Source: UMGS1649 sp045651205 (lineage in GTDB: Bacteria; Bacillota; Clostridia; TANB77; CAG-465). From it: 47,115 nucleotides of DNA. The translations under genes were made by a program, and so were the position numbers. Location of the stretch: NCBI GenBank assembly GCA_045651205.1, contig JAZRSA010000031.1, forward strand, positions 1 through 47,115. Direction: 5' to 3'. Below are positions 27,484 through 33,818 of the stretch, one piece after another. A model generated the notes under the pieces. It saw nothing but the letters and a program-made list of their open reading frames with translations, searched no databases and was not told the DNA's origin. Every line of letters starts with the position of its first letter. Positions within the stretch are counted from its first letter, which is position 1.

Positions 27484-27573
27484 CAAAAAGGGCAGATACG
27501 AATATCTGCCGAAAGTGGTAATGGAATGATGAAAAACAGAGTATATTCCCAATCAACGAAAAGGTTTACACTC
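27484..27573 (-). ncRNA. Predicted ~90-nt structured RNA
   Basis: Bounded by its own promoter (27580-27608) and terminator (27485-27510), with no credible ORF or ribosome site. The transcription start predicted seven bases after the -10 is the G at 27573. That is the first base of a 7-bp stem (GAGTGTA, 27567-27573, with TATACTC, 27539-27545, one G-U pair). The stem continues after a 2x2 internal loop. A single-stranded stretch follows and then the terminator hairpin. It could be a small regulatory RNA or a packaging-related RNA; expression is not shown. Confidence 0.55.
27485..27510 (-). terminator. Intrinsic terminator of the 90-nt RNA unit
   Basis: Perfect 8-bp - strand stem GGCAGATA-TTCG-TATCTGCC (27491-27510) closed by a UUCG-type loop and followed by CTTTTTG. 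Confidence 0.9.
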
Positions 27574-27579
27574 AAATAT

Positions 27580-27608
27580 ATTTTACAACATTTCCTGAAA
27601 AAATGCAA
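27580..27608 (-). promoter_or_regulatory. Promoter of the 90-nt RNA unit
   Basis: - strand TTGCAT (27603-27608), 17 bases, TAAAAT (27580-27585). It starts just after the terminator of the 320-nt RNA unit. Confidence 0.65.
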
Positions 27609-27610
27609 AT

Positions 27611-27636
27611 TAAAAAAGTGGGAGGGTCTCCCACTT
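27611..27636 (-). terminator. Intrinsic terminator of the 320-nt RNA unit
   Basis: Perfect 9-bp - strand stem AAGTGGGAG-ACC-CTCCCACTT (27616-27636) followed by TTTTTTA. Confidence 0.92.
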
Positions 27637-27932
27637 CAGGAGTTTGTCGAAGTAAGATTATTTTTAAGTGTCTCTTTACTATTGAAAAACAAAAAATAAT
27701 CAAAAAATTAACAAAACGATAATAAAGAGACTTGTTTTTGTTCACAGAATGAATTTAAATTTATTAAGTTTCTTCTTTTGCAATATTAAATGTCTTTTAG
27801 TTCGGTTGTAAGTGTAGTATATACTAAACATAATACAATTTCTCAAATATATCTATAGTACTGAATTTTCAAGGACAGGAGAGAGGGGGGTCACCAAACT
27901 CTCCTAATAAAACGAATCCGTCTTACTTCAAC
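27611..27932 (-). ncRNA. Predicted ~320-nt structured RNA upstream of terminase
   Basis: A gene-free unit with a near-consensus promoter (27939-27967) and a strong terminator (27611-27636). The start predicted from the promoter (about 27932) is the 5' edge of a closing stem. In that stem 27921-27929 pairs with 27649-27657 (9 bp, GAAGTAAGA/TCTTACTTC). After one mismatch, three more pairs extend it outward. Inside are a 7-bp hairpin AGGAGAG/CTCTCCT (27899-27905 with 27877-27883) and a 9-bp stem GTCTCTTTA/TAAAGAGAC (27723-27731 with 27670-27678). No ORF longer than about 20 codons and no ribosome site is seen. Possible roles are packaging RNA, regulatory RNA or ornate phage RNA. Family unknown to me. 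Confidence 0.62.
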
Positions 27933-27938
27933 ACTATT

Positions 27939-27967
27939 AATATACTCCAAATCTCCTAGAAAGTCAA
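27939..27967 (-). promoter_or_regulatory. Promoter of the 320-nt RNA unit
   Basis: - strand TTGACT (27962-27967), exactly 17 bases, TATATT (27939-27944): five of six consensus bases in each box. It lies four bases past the stop of the 147-aa gene. It is one of the best sigma-A-type promoters in the window, though no gene follows it. Confidence 0.8.
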
Positions 27968-27970
27968 TCG

Positions 27971-28414
27971 TTACATAAAGTATTTTTCTACCTTATGTTT
28001 TTCCCCATCAACATCGTTTACAAAAGCATTAGCCAACTCAAAATAAAATTCTAAATCATCTTGGTGTCCAAAGTTTGTTGCAACATCATAATAGTCGTTA
28101 TAAACCATATTCATTGCTAAATAATATTCTATACAATTCTTAAAAATGCCCCTATTATTTAAAACACTTTTAACATCTTCATAGTTCCAATGTTCTCCAA
28201 ATGGTTTCATACCTTTTACAATATGTTGGGCTTTTTCTAAAGGAATAACATAAACCAAGTCTTCCACTCTTTCCTCAAAATCGTGGAACATCTGTGGGTA
28301 ATTCTTTGATAATCTGTGCATAGTTTCGTCCAGAATTTCTCTAAAATCGACCATATCTTCAAACTTTTCGCCTTTTCTAGCAATCTTGTCCATTAACTCT
28401 TTATATCTTTCCAT
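27971..28414 (-). CDS. Conserved phage protein of unknown function (147 aa)
   Basis: Soluble helical protein with a HWNYEDVKSVL segment and a C-terminal YYLAMNMVYNDYYD and LANAFVNDVD pattern. I recall this pattern as widespread in Bacillota phages (similar to proteins annotated DUF7841). It follows a 113-aa gene with which it commonly pairs in such phages. The ATG is behind AGGAGGTGGTC. Function unknown. Confidence 0.75.
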   Translation of the reverse strand: MERYKELMDKIARKGEKFEDMVDFREILDETMHRLSKNYPQMFHDFEERVEDLVYVIPLEKAQHIVKGMKPFGEHWNYEDVKSVLNNRGIFKNCIEYYLAMNMVYNDYYDVATNFGHQDDLEFYFELANAFVNDVDGEKHKVEKYFM

Positions 28415-28425
28415 AAGACCACCTC

Positions 28426-28767
28426 CTAACTTTGTTCTTTTATGTACTCATATAACTTATCTACATCAGACTCATTAAGTGTCATAGCACCAACTAATGG
28501 CACTGTGAAAGTAATTGGATTGTTGTGAGCCTGTTTCTTTACATTTTTATACAGTGTGTCCACATCTACCCTATCGTTTTTGTCTATAACTTCCAAAGCC
28601 TTAACCATTGGATTGTTTTTCAATTCATTAAAAATATTTACTCCCTTATCTAGGGACATTCCTAATCCTGCCCCAACAACCCATTTTTGCCAGCCATCAA
28701 TCTTAGAGACAATCTCCTCATCTATATATCTTGCTAAACCATTTATAACTTGACTGTAATTATACAT
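28426..28767 (-). CDS. Conserved phage protein of unknown function (113 aa)
   Basis: Has a WQKWVVGAGLGMSL hydrophobic segment (about residues 26-39) and a C-terminal half with DVDTLYKNVKKQA, ITFTVPLVGAMTLN and DVDKLYEYI. I recognise the pattern from gut Bacillota phages but know no function. The ribosome site AGGAGG is just downstream of a terminator, so expression depends on read-through. It forms an operon with the 147-aa gene. Confidence 0.75.
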   Translation of the reverse strand: MYNYSQVINGLARYIDEEIVSKIDGWQKWVVGAGLGMSLDKGVNIFNELKNNPMVKALEVIDKNDRVDVDTLYKNVKKQAHNNPITFTVPLVGAMTLNESDVDKLYEYIKEQS

Positions 28768-28781
28768 AAATACCTCCTAAT

Positions 28782-28816
28782 AAAAATAACCTACCCACTT
28801 ACAAAGTAGGCAGGTT
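28782..28816 (-). terminator. Intrinsic terminator, 13-bp stem
   Basis: - strand stem of 13 bp with two G-T pairs (28788-28800 with 28804-28816, loop TGT), followed by ATTTTTATT. It lies after the 156-aa virion-type gene. Confidence 0.88.
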
Positions 28817-28821
28817 AATTG

Positions 28822-29292
28822 CTACGCTCCTGTAGTTGTTGCTGCTGGAGTGATTGTAACTTCTCCCCATCCAGGACAAACTGAAGTATTTGGTACAACT
28901 AATTTAGTTAATCCAAATAATTGAGCAACTTGTCCTTGAATACATCCAATCACAGCAGTGTTTGTTGCATTATAAACTGCTTGAGCGTTAATATCTGACT
29001 CAACTCCTCTGATACGTCTGTCTAATCTCTCATAAACTTCTGCAATCTTTTGGTCTGTAAAGATATTAGCGTCTCTTAAAGCAACTTCAGATTCTAGTTT
29101 AGCGATTCTGCTTTCTTGTTCTAATTCATAGCGATTTATTGCCATATTTTCAGAGCAAGCATAGTTCCAGTTGTTTCCATAACCTGTTCCTAAAACATTT
29201 CCTAAACCTCCATTAAGTAACCCTAATGCTGTTCCTGCGATTCCAAGCCCTAGTCCTGAGCCTGCAACACCCTTGCTTGCAAATTCTGCCAT
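28822..29292 (-). CDS. Virion-associated coiled-coil protein candidate (156 aa)
   Basis: The start is set at the ATG at 29292, nine bases after GGAG. The glycine-rich N-terminus (residues 5-40) is followed by a CSENMAINRYELEQESRI coiled coil. Next come QAVYNATNTAVIGC and then LTKLVVPNTSVCPGWG near the C-terminus. The last two patterns recur in many gut-phage proteins annotated only as hypothetical. It lies between tail appendages and head genes, so a head fibre or decoration role is possible but unproven. Confidence 0.65.
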   Translation of the reverse strand: MAEFASKGVAGSGLGLGIAGTALGLLNGGLGNVLGTGYGNNWNYACSENMAINRYELEQESRIAKLESEVALRDANIFTDQKIAEVYERLDRRIRGVESDINAQAVYNATNTAVIGCIQGQVAQLFGLTKLVVPNTSVCPGWGEVTITPAATTTGA

Positions 29293-29317
29293 ATTCATCC
29301 TCTCCTTTCTTGATTTA

Positions 29318-29326
29318 ATTATCTCA
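29318..29326 (-). promoter_or_regulatory. Extended -10 promoter candidate (TGA-GATAAT)
   Basis: TGAGATAAT on the - strand, 25 bp upstream of the 156-aa gene and just past a terminator. No good -35 is seen. The -10 is the same TGAGATAAT as in the 35-kb promoter family, but without the AAAACGTATCTC block. Confidence 0.45.
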
Positions 29327-29328
29327 CG

Positions 29329-29359
29329 AAAAAAGGAAGCGAAACTTTCGACTTCCTTT
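29329..29359 (-). terminator. Intrinsic terminator after the HTH gene
   Basis: - strand stem AAAGGAAG (29352-29359) with CTTCCTTT (29332-29339), extended by CGAA/TTCG after a one-base bulge, followed by TTTTTT. Confidence 0.85.
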
Positions 29360-29392
29360 CCATTTTTTATATAAAATTTTATCAAAAAACTT

Positions 29393-29593
29393 TCATAAAA
29401 CTCGCATTATTAATTCTGCTATCTTCTTTATTTCTCTATCTATCGTTGATTTATCACATATTTCCAAATCAGCCATCTTGTCTCTACTGAACCCTCTAAG
29501 TCTATACTCTATTATTCTTTCTTGTCTCTCAGTTAAGAATACTTTGTCTTTGAAAGCCAGTAATTCATCTTTGGTAAAGTTTAGTTTTAACAT
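29393..29593 (-). CDS. Small HTH protein, sigma region 4-like (66 aa)
   Basis: The start is set at the ATG at 29593, which overlaps the TAA of the upstream gene (TAATG), so translation is coupled. After a short N-terminus, LTERQERIIEYRLRGFSRDK and then CDKSTIDREIKKIAELI form a helix-turn-helix of the sigma-70 region 4 / LuxR type. No other domain. It may bind DNA or modulate the host RNA polymerase during late transcription. The HTH call is good, the role open. Confidence 0.72.
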   Translation of the reverse strand: MLKLNFTKDELLAFKDKVFLTERQERIIEYRLRGFSRDKMADLEICDKSTIDREIKKIAELIMRVL

Positions 29594-29817
29594 TATTCGT
29601 GCTCGTGCAGTTCCATAACTTCTTGAACGCACTCTCTTTCATACTCTTCGATGATTCTGATAATTCTACAGCGTTGATAAATACTGTCAACGATTGAAAT
29701 TGCGAAGAAAACTGTGACCAAAATGAGCAAAAAGTATAATCTCTTAATTGCCTTATCATAAGTCTTCTTTAACAACTTTAAAACTTCAGTTGCTATCATT
29801 CCATAATCTTTTTCCAT
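29593..29817 (-). CDS. Single-pass membrane protein (74 aa)
   Basis: About 25 charged residues, then one transmembrane segment (about residues 27-46, YFLLILVTVFFAISIVDSIY), then a charged glutamate-rich C-terminus. ATG behind AGGAGGTTCAATT. Translationally coupled to the HTH protein that follows. Unknown function; possibly a membrane partner of that regulator or a superinfection factor. Confidence 0.7.
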   Translation of the reverse strand: MEKDYGMIATEVLKLLKKTYDKAIKRLYFLLILVTVFFAISIVDSIYQRCRIIRIIEEYERECVQEVMELHEHE

Positions 29818-29828
29818 AATTGAACCTC

Positions 29829-30650
29829 CTAGTTAGAAATCTTAACTAACCATATATAACTAACTCCGTGTGCCCATTGTTTTCCCCCAGGATTCGTTAT
29901 AACAACCTTCAACACATCGTTTTTAGCAAATGTTTGAACTGCTGACACTGTTACAGCAACAGTCCAACCATAATCTCCTACATCAAGATAATCCCAAAAA
30001 TCTGTTCCATTCTTTTGTAACTTAACGTGCAATTCACGACCATTTTGGTTATATCTATTAAGATTTGAATAACCCATAAGTAAATATGTACCTGCTGCTG
30101 TTATTGTGTGAGTAAGCACTGTTCCAGATGCTGCAGTTGTTACGCTTATATTACTAAGAGTTAATTTAGTTATTACAGGAGTGGGTGCTGCTGCTCCAGT
30201 AGCACCTTTATCTCCTGTAGCACCCTTAGCACCTTGTGGGATTCCAAGATTCAAAATAGGTTGAGCCTGTGTACCTGTTATCGTTGCAGTAGCATTACTA
30301 CCTGCAGCAAGAGTGGTAACTGTTCCTATTTTTAAGTTAGGTGAAACACCATTAGCACCAGTAGCACCAGTGGCACCTGTATCGCCTTTATCTCCTGTTG
30401 CACCCTTATCACCTTGAGGAATTCCTAAGTTAAGAACAGGATTAGTTACAGTGCCTGTAATTTCTGCTGTAGCCTGGCTACCTGCTGGAAGCGTTGTCAC
30501 TGAACCTATTTCTAAGTTCATATAGTCTTTCACATCATCTCCATCTGGTGTCATATAGATTTCATCAGAATTGATTTTTCCTTCTTCTTTTGCTTTTCTA
30601 TACTGAGCGTCAGATAAGTAATTAATTTTTCCTAAAACACTTTGTGCCAT
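29829..30650 (-). CDS. Collagen-like tail appendage protein (273 aa)
   Basis: The start is set at the ATG at 30650, behind AGGAGGTATACT. A short virion-attachment N-terminus is followed by two copies of a beta module (IGxVTTLxAGSxATAxITGTxxxPxLNLGIPQG). Each copy leads into Gly-X-Y repeats (GDKGDTGATGATGANG type). The C-terminal ~110 residues form a beta head (THTITAAGTYLLMGYS to the end), likely the receptor-binding knob. It is a trimeric fibre by analogy with other collagen-like phage fibres. Confidence 0.82.
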   Translation of the reverse strand: MAQSVLGKINYLSDAQYRKAKEEGKINSDEIYMTPDGDDVKDYMNLEIGSVTTLPAGSQATAEITGTVTNPVLNLGIPQGDKGATGDKGDTGATGATGANGVSPNLKIGTVTTLAAGSNATATITGTQAQPILNLGIPQGAKGATGDKGATGAAAPTPVITKLTLSNISVTTAASGTVLTHTITAAGTYLLMGYSNLNRYNQNGRELHVKLQKNGTDFWDYLDVGDYGWTVAVTVSAVQTFAKNDVLKVVITNPGGKQWAHGVSYIWLVKISN

Positions 30651-30660
30651 AGTATACCTC

Positions 30661-31128
30661 CTATAGTTTAATTCCGACAATTTTAGTCATTTTCACTGTG
30701 CCTACGCTATAATTTTTTAAAATTCTAACCATAAGCCCCACTTTATTTATACCATCTGTTTGAACTGCAAAAGAAAAGGCATAACTATCTAATAGATAGA
30801 ATAATTGACTTCTTGTTGCACAAGTAACTCCTTCTCCTTCTATGAGCAGAGGAACTGTAGTTCTGTCCAACATAGCATCACCAGCACAAACATCTATAAA
30901 TAATATATCATAATCATATACATTTTTATCTAATGTTAAAAATGAATAAACATTGGTGGCGTCAACACTAAACGAACCAGTCCATAGAGTTTCTCTCTTA
31001 CTTTTATTTGCGTCAACAGCCTCATTAACTGCTCTCTGACTAGGGGCGTTTGTAGTTGAGTTTTCATCTAAACTGTCGACAACATTTCCATTAAGAATTG
31101 CTGTTCCTTTTGTTTTTCTTATTTTCAT
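30661..31128 (-). CDS. Tail fibre/appendage protein (155 aa)
   Basis: The N-terminus holds the STTNAPSQRAVNEAVD pattern common at the shaft start of phage fibres. It is followed by a C-terminal beta domain of about 105 residues (WTGSFSVDATNVYSFLTL onward), which looks like a knob. Encoded between two other appendage genes, with AGGAGGTGTATT as ribosome site. Probably a small fibre tip or an interchangeable knob protein. Confidence 0.7.
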   Translation of the reverse strand: MKIRKTKGTAILNGNVVDSLDENSTTNAPSQRAVNEAVDANKSKRETLWTGSFSVDATNVYSFLTLDKNVYDYDILFIDVCAGDAMLDRTTVPLLIEGEGVTCATRSQLFYLLDSYAFSFAVQTDGINKVGLMVRILKNYSVGTVKMTKIVGIKL

Positions 31129-31138
31129 AATACACCTC

Positions 31139-31603
31139 CTAATCTGTTGTTTTTGTGTACTCTAAAATAAAATGTGCTTGTGTTGCGTTATACGCTGCTT
31201 CTTCATACATTATATTTTGTCCGTAGTCAGTAACGTGGAAACTATTAAATCCACCTAAGTTATAAAAAGGCATTGGAATCCAAATAGTTCCTGAAAATAG
31301 AACGGAACCTGTCGCTCTAACAAGACATTCCATATTAGTTATACCAGTTTTAATAGTGGTTAAGGATTGTAATGAAGTTTTTGAAAAATTAATTACTTTT
31401 CTATAGATAGGTTTTCCAAACCACTTACCAACAACAATTTCTTCAGTTGAGTACTCATTTATATTTATGTCATCCACTTCTTCATACCCTGCTGGTATCT
31501 CATCTCCATCGAACTCAACAATAGCACCAACAGGAAGAGCATCATAGTCTGAGCCCTTGCCTCCACCGTTTGCCACTTTGTCGAGACCTAAATACATAGC
31601 CAT
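31139..31603 (-). CDS. Tail appendage protein with collar-like N-terminus (154 aa)
   Basis: Starts with LPVGAIVEFDGDEIPAGYEEV, the pattern used at the beginning of tail-collar and fibre domains, here without the full collar fold. The rest is a beta-rich domain (RATGSVLFSGTIWIPMPFYN). Two start codons are possible (31603 or 31597). It starts 1 bp after the 374-aa fibre gene. Likely part of the same adsorption apparatus. Confidence 0.7.
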   Translation of the reverse strand: MAMYLGLDKVANGGGKGSDYDALPVGAIVEFDGDEIPAGYEEVDDININEYSTEEIVVGKWFGKPIYRKVINFSKTSLQSLTTIKTGITNMECLVRATGSVLFSGTIWIPMPFYNLGGFNSFHVTDYGQNIMYEEAAYNATQAHFILEYTKTTD

Positions 31604-31604
31604 A

Positions 31605-32729
31605 TTACTCAGCCTCCCATCTATCTATAATTACTTTTGCATTACCACCATCGGCACCTGGAATACCGAAGTCTAATATAGGTTCTGCTGCTGTACCTCT
31701 TTGTCTAACATAAGGTTGCTCTCCTGGTTCCAGTGACTCTACTGTTCCAATAGTGAAAACAGGCATTGGACCTGGGTCTCCTTGAGGACCTGTACCACCT
31801 TGTGGTCCCTCTGGACCTTGAAGAGCAGCAAGTTGCTCAGGAGTAAAGTCAGCATAAGTAAATGCTGGACCTTGAGGTCCTTCTGGACCGTCATCCCCTT
31901 TGTCTCCCTTAGGACCCCTAAGTGCTTCTAATTGTGCTGGTGTAAAATCTGCATAAGTGAAAGGGTCACCCTTTGGACCTGTATCACCTTTGTCACCTGG
32001 GTCACCTTTTTGACCTGTGTCCCCTTGCTTACCTCTACTTGTGCAGCCTGTGTCTACTCCATCAATATACCAGTTGCTGTTACTTCCAATACTGATGACG
32101 CTCTTAACAACTGAATACTTAATAATATAGTTATCAACTTCATAAGGTTGTAAGTTGTCGTGGGCTTGGTCTCCACCTGTTTTTTGCAATGAGCCAACAA
32201 CCTCATCTCTATTGAAGACATACCCATATTGCCAAGCACCATTATTATTAGCATACCCAGAACTACCCAACCACTGAGCACCTGCATTATATGGGCTAGT
32301 ATGGGTATGGGATGGCATATGCTCAACCTTCAACTGAACAGTTTTGGCTCCACCCTTCTTACCTAATACACTAAAAGATGTGTCAGAACTGTTGCGTCCA
32401 ACTGAAACTCTACCACGTTTATCTGGTAAGTTGAATGTTGTTGAACCGTCTCCTGCTCCATAAGCAGTACCAATAACTGCGAACAACTCTTTATATGTAG
32501 TCCTAGAAACTGCTCTACCATCACAAAGTAACCAACCTTCTGGTATAGTGTTACTACCAAAAGGCACTTGAGCACCTATAGGAAGAGAACCAAGGGTACT
32601 CCCTTGGTCGCCTCCACTAGGCTGAAAATTTTGTGATACTTTGCTCCACCATTGGTGCAGAGTTCTAGGAGTGATTACTTTATCATCTAAATGTCCATTA
32701 AGCGTCTCTTGTATATTCGCTTTGTCCAT
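31605..32729 (-). CDS. Tail collar and collagen-like fibre protein (374 aa)
   Basis: Residues about 45-205 form a phage tail-collar domain (PEGWLLCDGRAVSRTTYKEL, then FNLPDKRGRVSVG, then MPSHTHTS and YIIKY). A collagen-like region (about 230-310) follows, with two copies of FTYADFTP(A/E)QL(E/A)AL between Gly-X-Y runs. It ends with the IGTVESLEPG to LDFGIPG module also found in the 273-aa fibre. It is a structural adsorption protein. The order collar, shaft and end module suggests swapping of modules among the fibre genes. Confidence 0.85.
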   Translation of the reverse strand: MDKANIQETLNGHLDDKVITPRTLHQWWSKVSQNFQPSGGDQGSTLGSLPIGAQVPFGSNTIPEGWLLCDGRAVSRTTYKELFAVIGTAYGAGDGSTTFNLPDKRGRVSVGRNSSDTSFSVLGKKGGAKTVQLKVEHMPSHTHTSPYNAGAQWLGSSGYANNNGAWQYGYVFNRDEVVGSLQKTGGDQAHDNLQPYEVDNYIIKYSVVKSVISIGSNSNWYIDGVDTGCTSRGKQGDTGQKGDPGDKGDTGPKGDPFTYADFTPAQLEALRGPKGDKGDDGPEGPQGPAFTYADFTPEQLAALQGPEGPQGGTGPQGDPGPMPVFTIGTVESLEPGEQPYVRQRGTAAEPILDFGIPGADGGNAKVIIDRWEAE

Positions 32730-32733
32730 TATC

Positions 32734-33147
32734 TCATCTCCTATCTAAAAGTCTACCACGAGTATACTCCTCCTTGATAAGTATCTTACCCTTCTTAGTA
32801 TGCTCACCAGCGTGTTTATACTCAAACTCACAAAGAGCCTCGTGTATGTTTCCTAGGTTAAATGGGTCTAGGTGCCCCTTGATATTCATATCTATCATCT
32901 CGCTAGTGACAATGTAGAAGGTTTCTGGCGAAACTCTCTCTAAAAGGTGAAGGTAGTCGTGTGGCACCCTCTGTATGATGGCACCGTTCTGAACTGTTGC
33001 TGGACCACCGTGTCGTCTCGGCACAATAAGGTGGTGGTAAGTGAGAATGTCTCTCCTACTCAAGGTGTAGCCCATAAAGTCACACCCCATCTCCTTCAAC
33101 TTATACTCATTAATCATTAACTCTTTTACATATGAATTACTAGACAT
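32734..33147 (-). CDS. HNH endonuclease-like protein (137 aa)
   Basis: TYHHLIVPRRHGG (H38, H39, GG47-48), then N54 in VQNGAIIQR and H63/H67 in VPHDYLHLLE follow the order of an HNH nuclease: His-His, Gly-Gly, Asn, His. The C-terminal ~70 residues are a helical tail. It sits beside the fibre genes with a small ribosome site GGGGAGATAACT. It could be a free-standing homing-type nuclease or, as in many Bacillota phages, a packaging-related HNH; its distance from terminase favours the first. Confidence 0.7.
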   Translation of the reverse strand: MSSNSYVKELMINEYKLKEMGCDFMGYTLSRRDILTYHHLIVPRRHGGPATVQNGAIIQRVPHDYLHLLERVSPETFYIVTSEMIDMNIKGHLDPFNLGNIHEALCEFEYKHAGEHTKKGKILIKEEYTRGRLLDRR

Positions 33148-33149
33148 AG

Positions 33150-33230
33150 TTATCTCCCCAAGACTATGCCCTCTTTCTCCAGGGCACGCTTAACCTCTCG
33201 CATCTTCGCAAGAAGTCTCACATCACCCAT
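33150..33230 (-). CDS. Very small ORF (26 aa)
   Basis: Too short for most gene callers: ATG at 33230 behind TCAGGTGGT, basic helix (KMREVKRALEKEG), TAA at 33150, just before the HNH start. It is in the operon direction with tight spacing, so it may be translated. It may also be only a leader. Confidence 0.4.
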   Translation of the reverse strand: MGDVRLLAKMREVKRALEKEGIVLGR

Positions 33231-33255
33231 ACCACCTGAGCGTTGAACCTCTAGG

Positions 33256-33501
33256 CTAAAGTAGTCCATTATAAGCAAAAGAAGACTCTCCATACTCATC
33301 CACCTCCAAAAGTGTTGCTCTCTCCTCCATCAACTCATCTATCTCTCTCCTAAGTCTGACCCAATGCTTAATGTAGGCAATATACTTAGGTCTTGGAGTC
33401 GATGGGTCATTAAGAGCATCACAAAGACGCTTTTGGTCTTCCACCAAAAAGGCAATGCTTATGTCAATGTCTTCTATCAACTTATCTATCACATCCAGCA
33501 C
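33256..33501 (-). CDS. Hypothetical coiled-coil protein (81 aa or slightly shorter)
   Basis: Two antiparallel helices separated by NDPSTPRPKY. The start is uncertain. A GTG at 33501 gives 81 residues, whereas a GTG three codons later has better spacing from AAGG. It overlaps the upstream 69-aa gene by 20 bp. Unrecognised; second gene of the late operon. Confidence 0.65.
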   Translation of the reverse strand: MLDVIDKLIEDIDISIAFLVEDQKRLCDALNDPSTPRPKYIAYIKHWVRLRREIDELMEERATLLEVDEYGESSFAYNGLL

Positions 33502-33691
33502 CTTGTAAGCGACAGTAGTCCTCGGCTAGAACCTCATACTGACTGTGCCAGTAGTCCCTTTCTGAAGAAATGTTATCTATTTGCTTCTTATAGTCTTCAA
33601 CCATAACCCCCATCGCTAGGGACACTAAAACTGTAACTGTTAACAGTCCTAGACACCCTCCTGGGAAAACATATCTCATAAATTCCTTCAT
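33482..33691 (-). CDS. Membrane-anchored coiled-coil protein (69 aa)
   Basis: First gene of the late strand behind the 33.72-kb promoter. An N-terminal membrane segment (residues about 7-30, FPGGCLGLLTVTVLVSLAMGV) is followed by a coiled coil with HSQYEVLAEDYCRLQ. The layout recalls small inner-membrane spanin-like or superinfection proteins, but no family match is known to me. Ribosome site AGAGTTGGTGATGGT. Confidence 0.65.
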   Translation of the reverse strand: MKEFMRYVFPGGCLGLLTVTVLVSLAMGVMVEDYKKQIDNISSERDYWHSQYEVLAEDYCRLQGAGCDR

Positions 33692-33717
33692 ACCATCACC
33701 AACTCTCTTATAACTCT

Positions 33718-33747
33718 ATTATACCATATACTAGGCTAGAAAGTTAA
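33718..33747 (-). promoter_or_regulatory. Promoter at the head of the late strand
   Basis: - strand TTAACTTT (33740-33747), exactly 16 bases, TATAAT (33718-33723), with TGG before the -10. Same layout as the + strand promoters at 6157 and 41002. Confidence 0.8.
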
Positions 33748-33749
33748 AT

Positions 33750-33773
33750 AAAAAGTACGTTTGCGAAGCAAAC
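33750..33773 (-). terminator. Weak terminator-like hairpin upstream of late strand
   Basis: - strand 6-bp stem GTTTGC-TTC-GCAAAC (33759-33773), four bases later TTTTT (33750-33754). It would stop any - strand transcript coming from the GC-rich island before the late promoter. Confidence 0.45.
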
Positions 33774-33818
33774 TCGAAAATTTTTATAGATTATTCATAA
33801 CTTTCATAATTTTATTAT

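Noticed and set aside
27741..27830. Short + strand frame in the RNA locus (MNLNLLSFFF...)
   Set aside because: About 20 codons, no ribosome site, AT-rich, and on the strand opposite to the predicted transcript.
27781..27870. Alternative promoter reading TTGAGA, 17 bp, TATATA inside the 320-nt RNA
   Set aside because: Weaker -10, and the outer promoter at 27939-27967 fits the stem ends and terminator much better.
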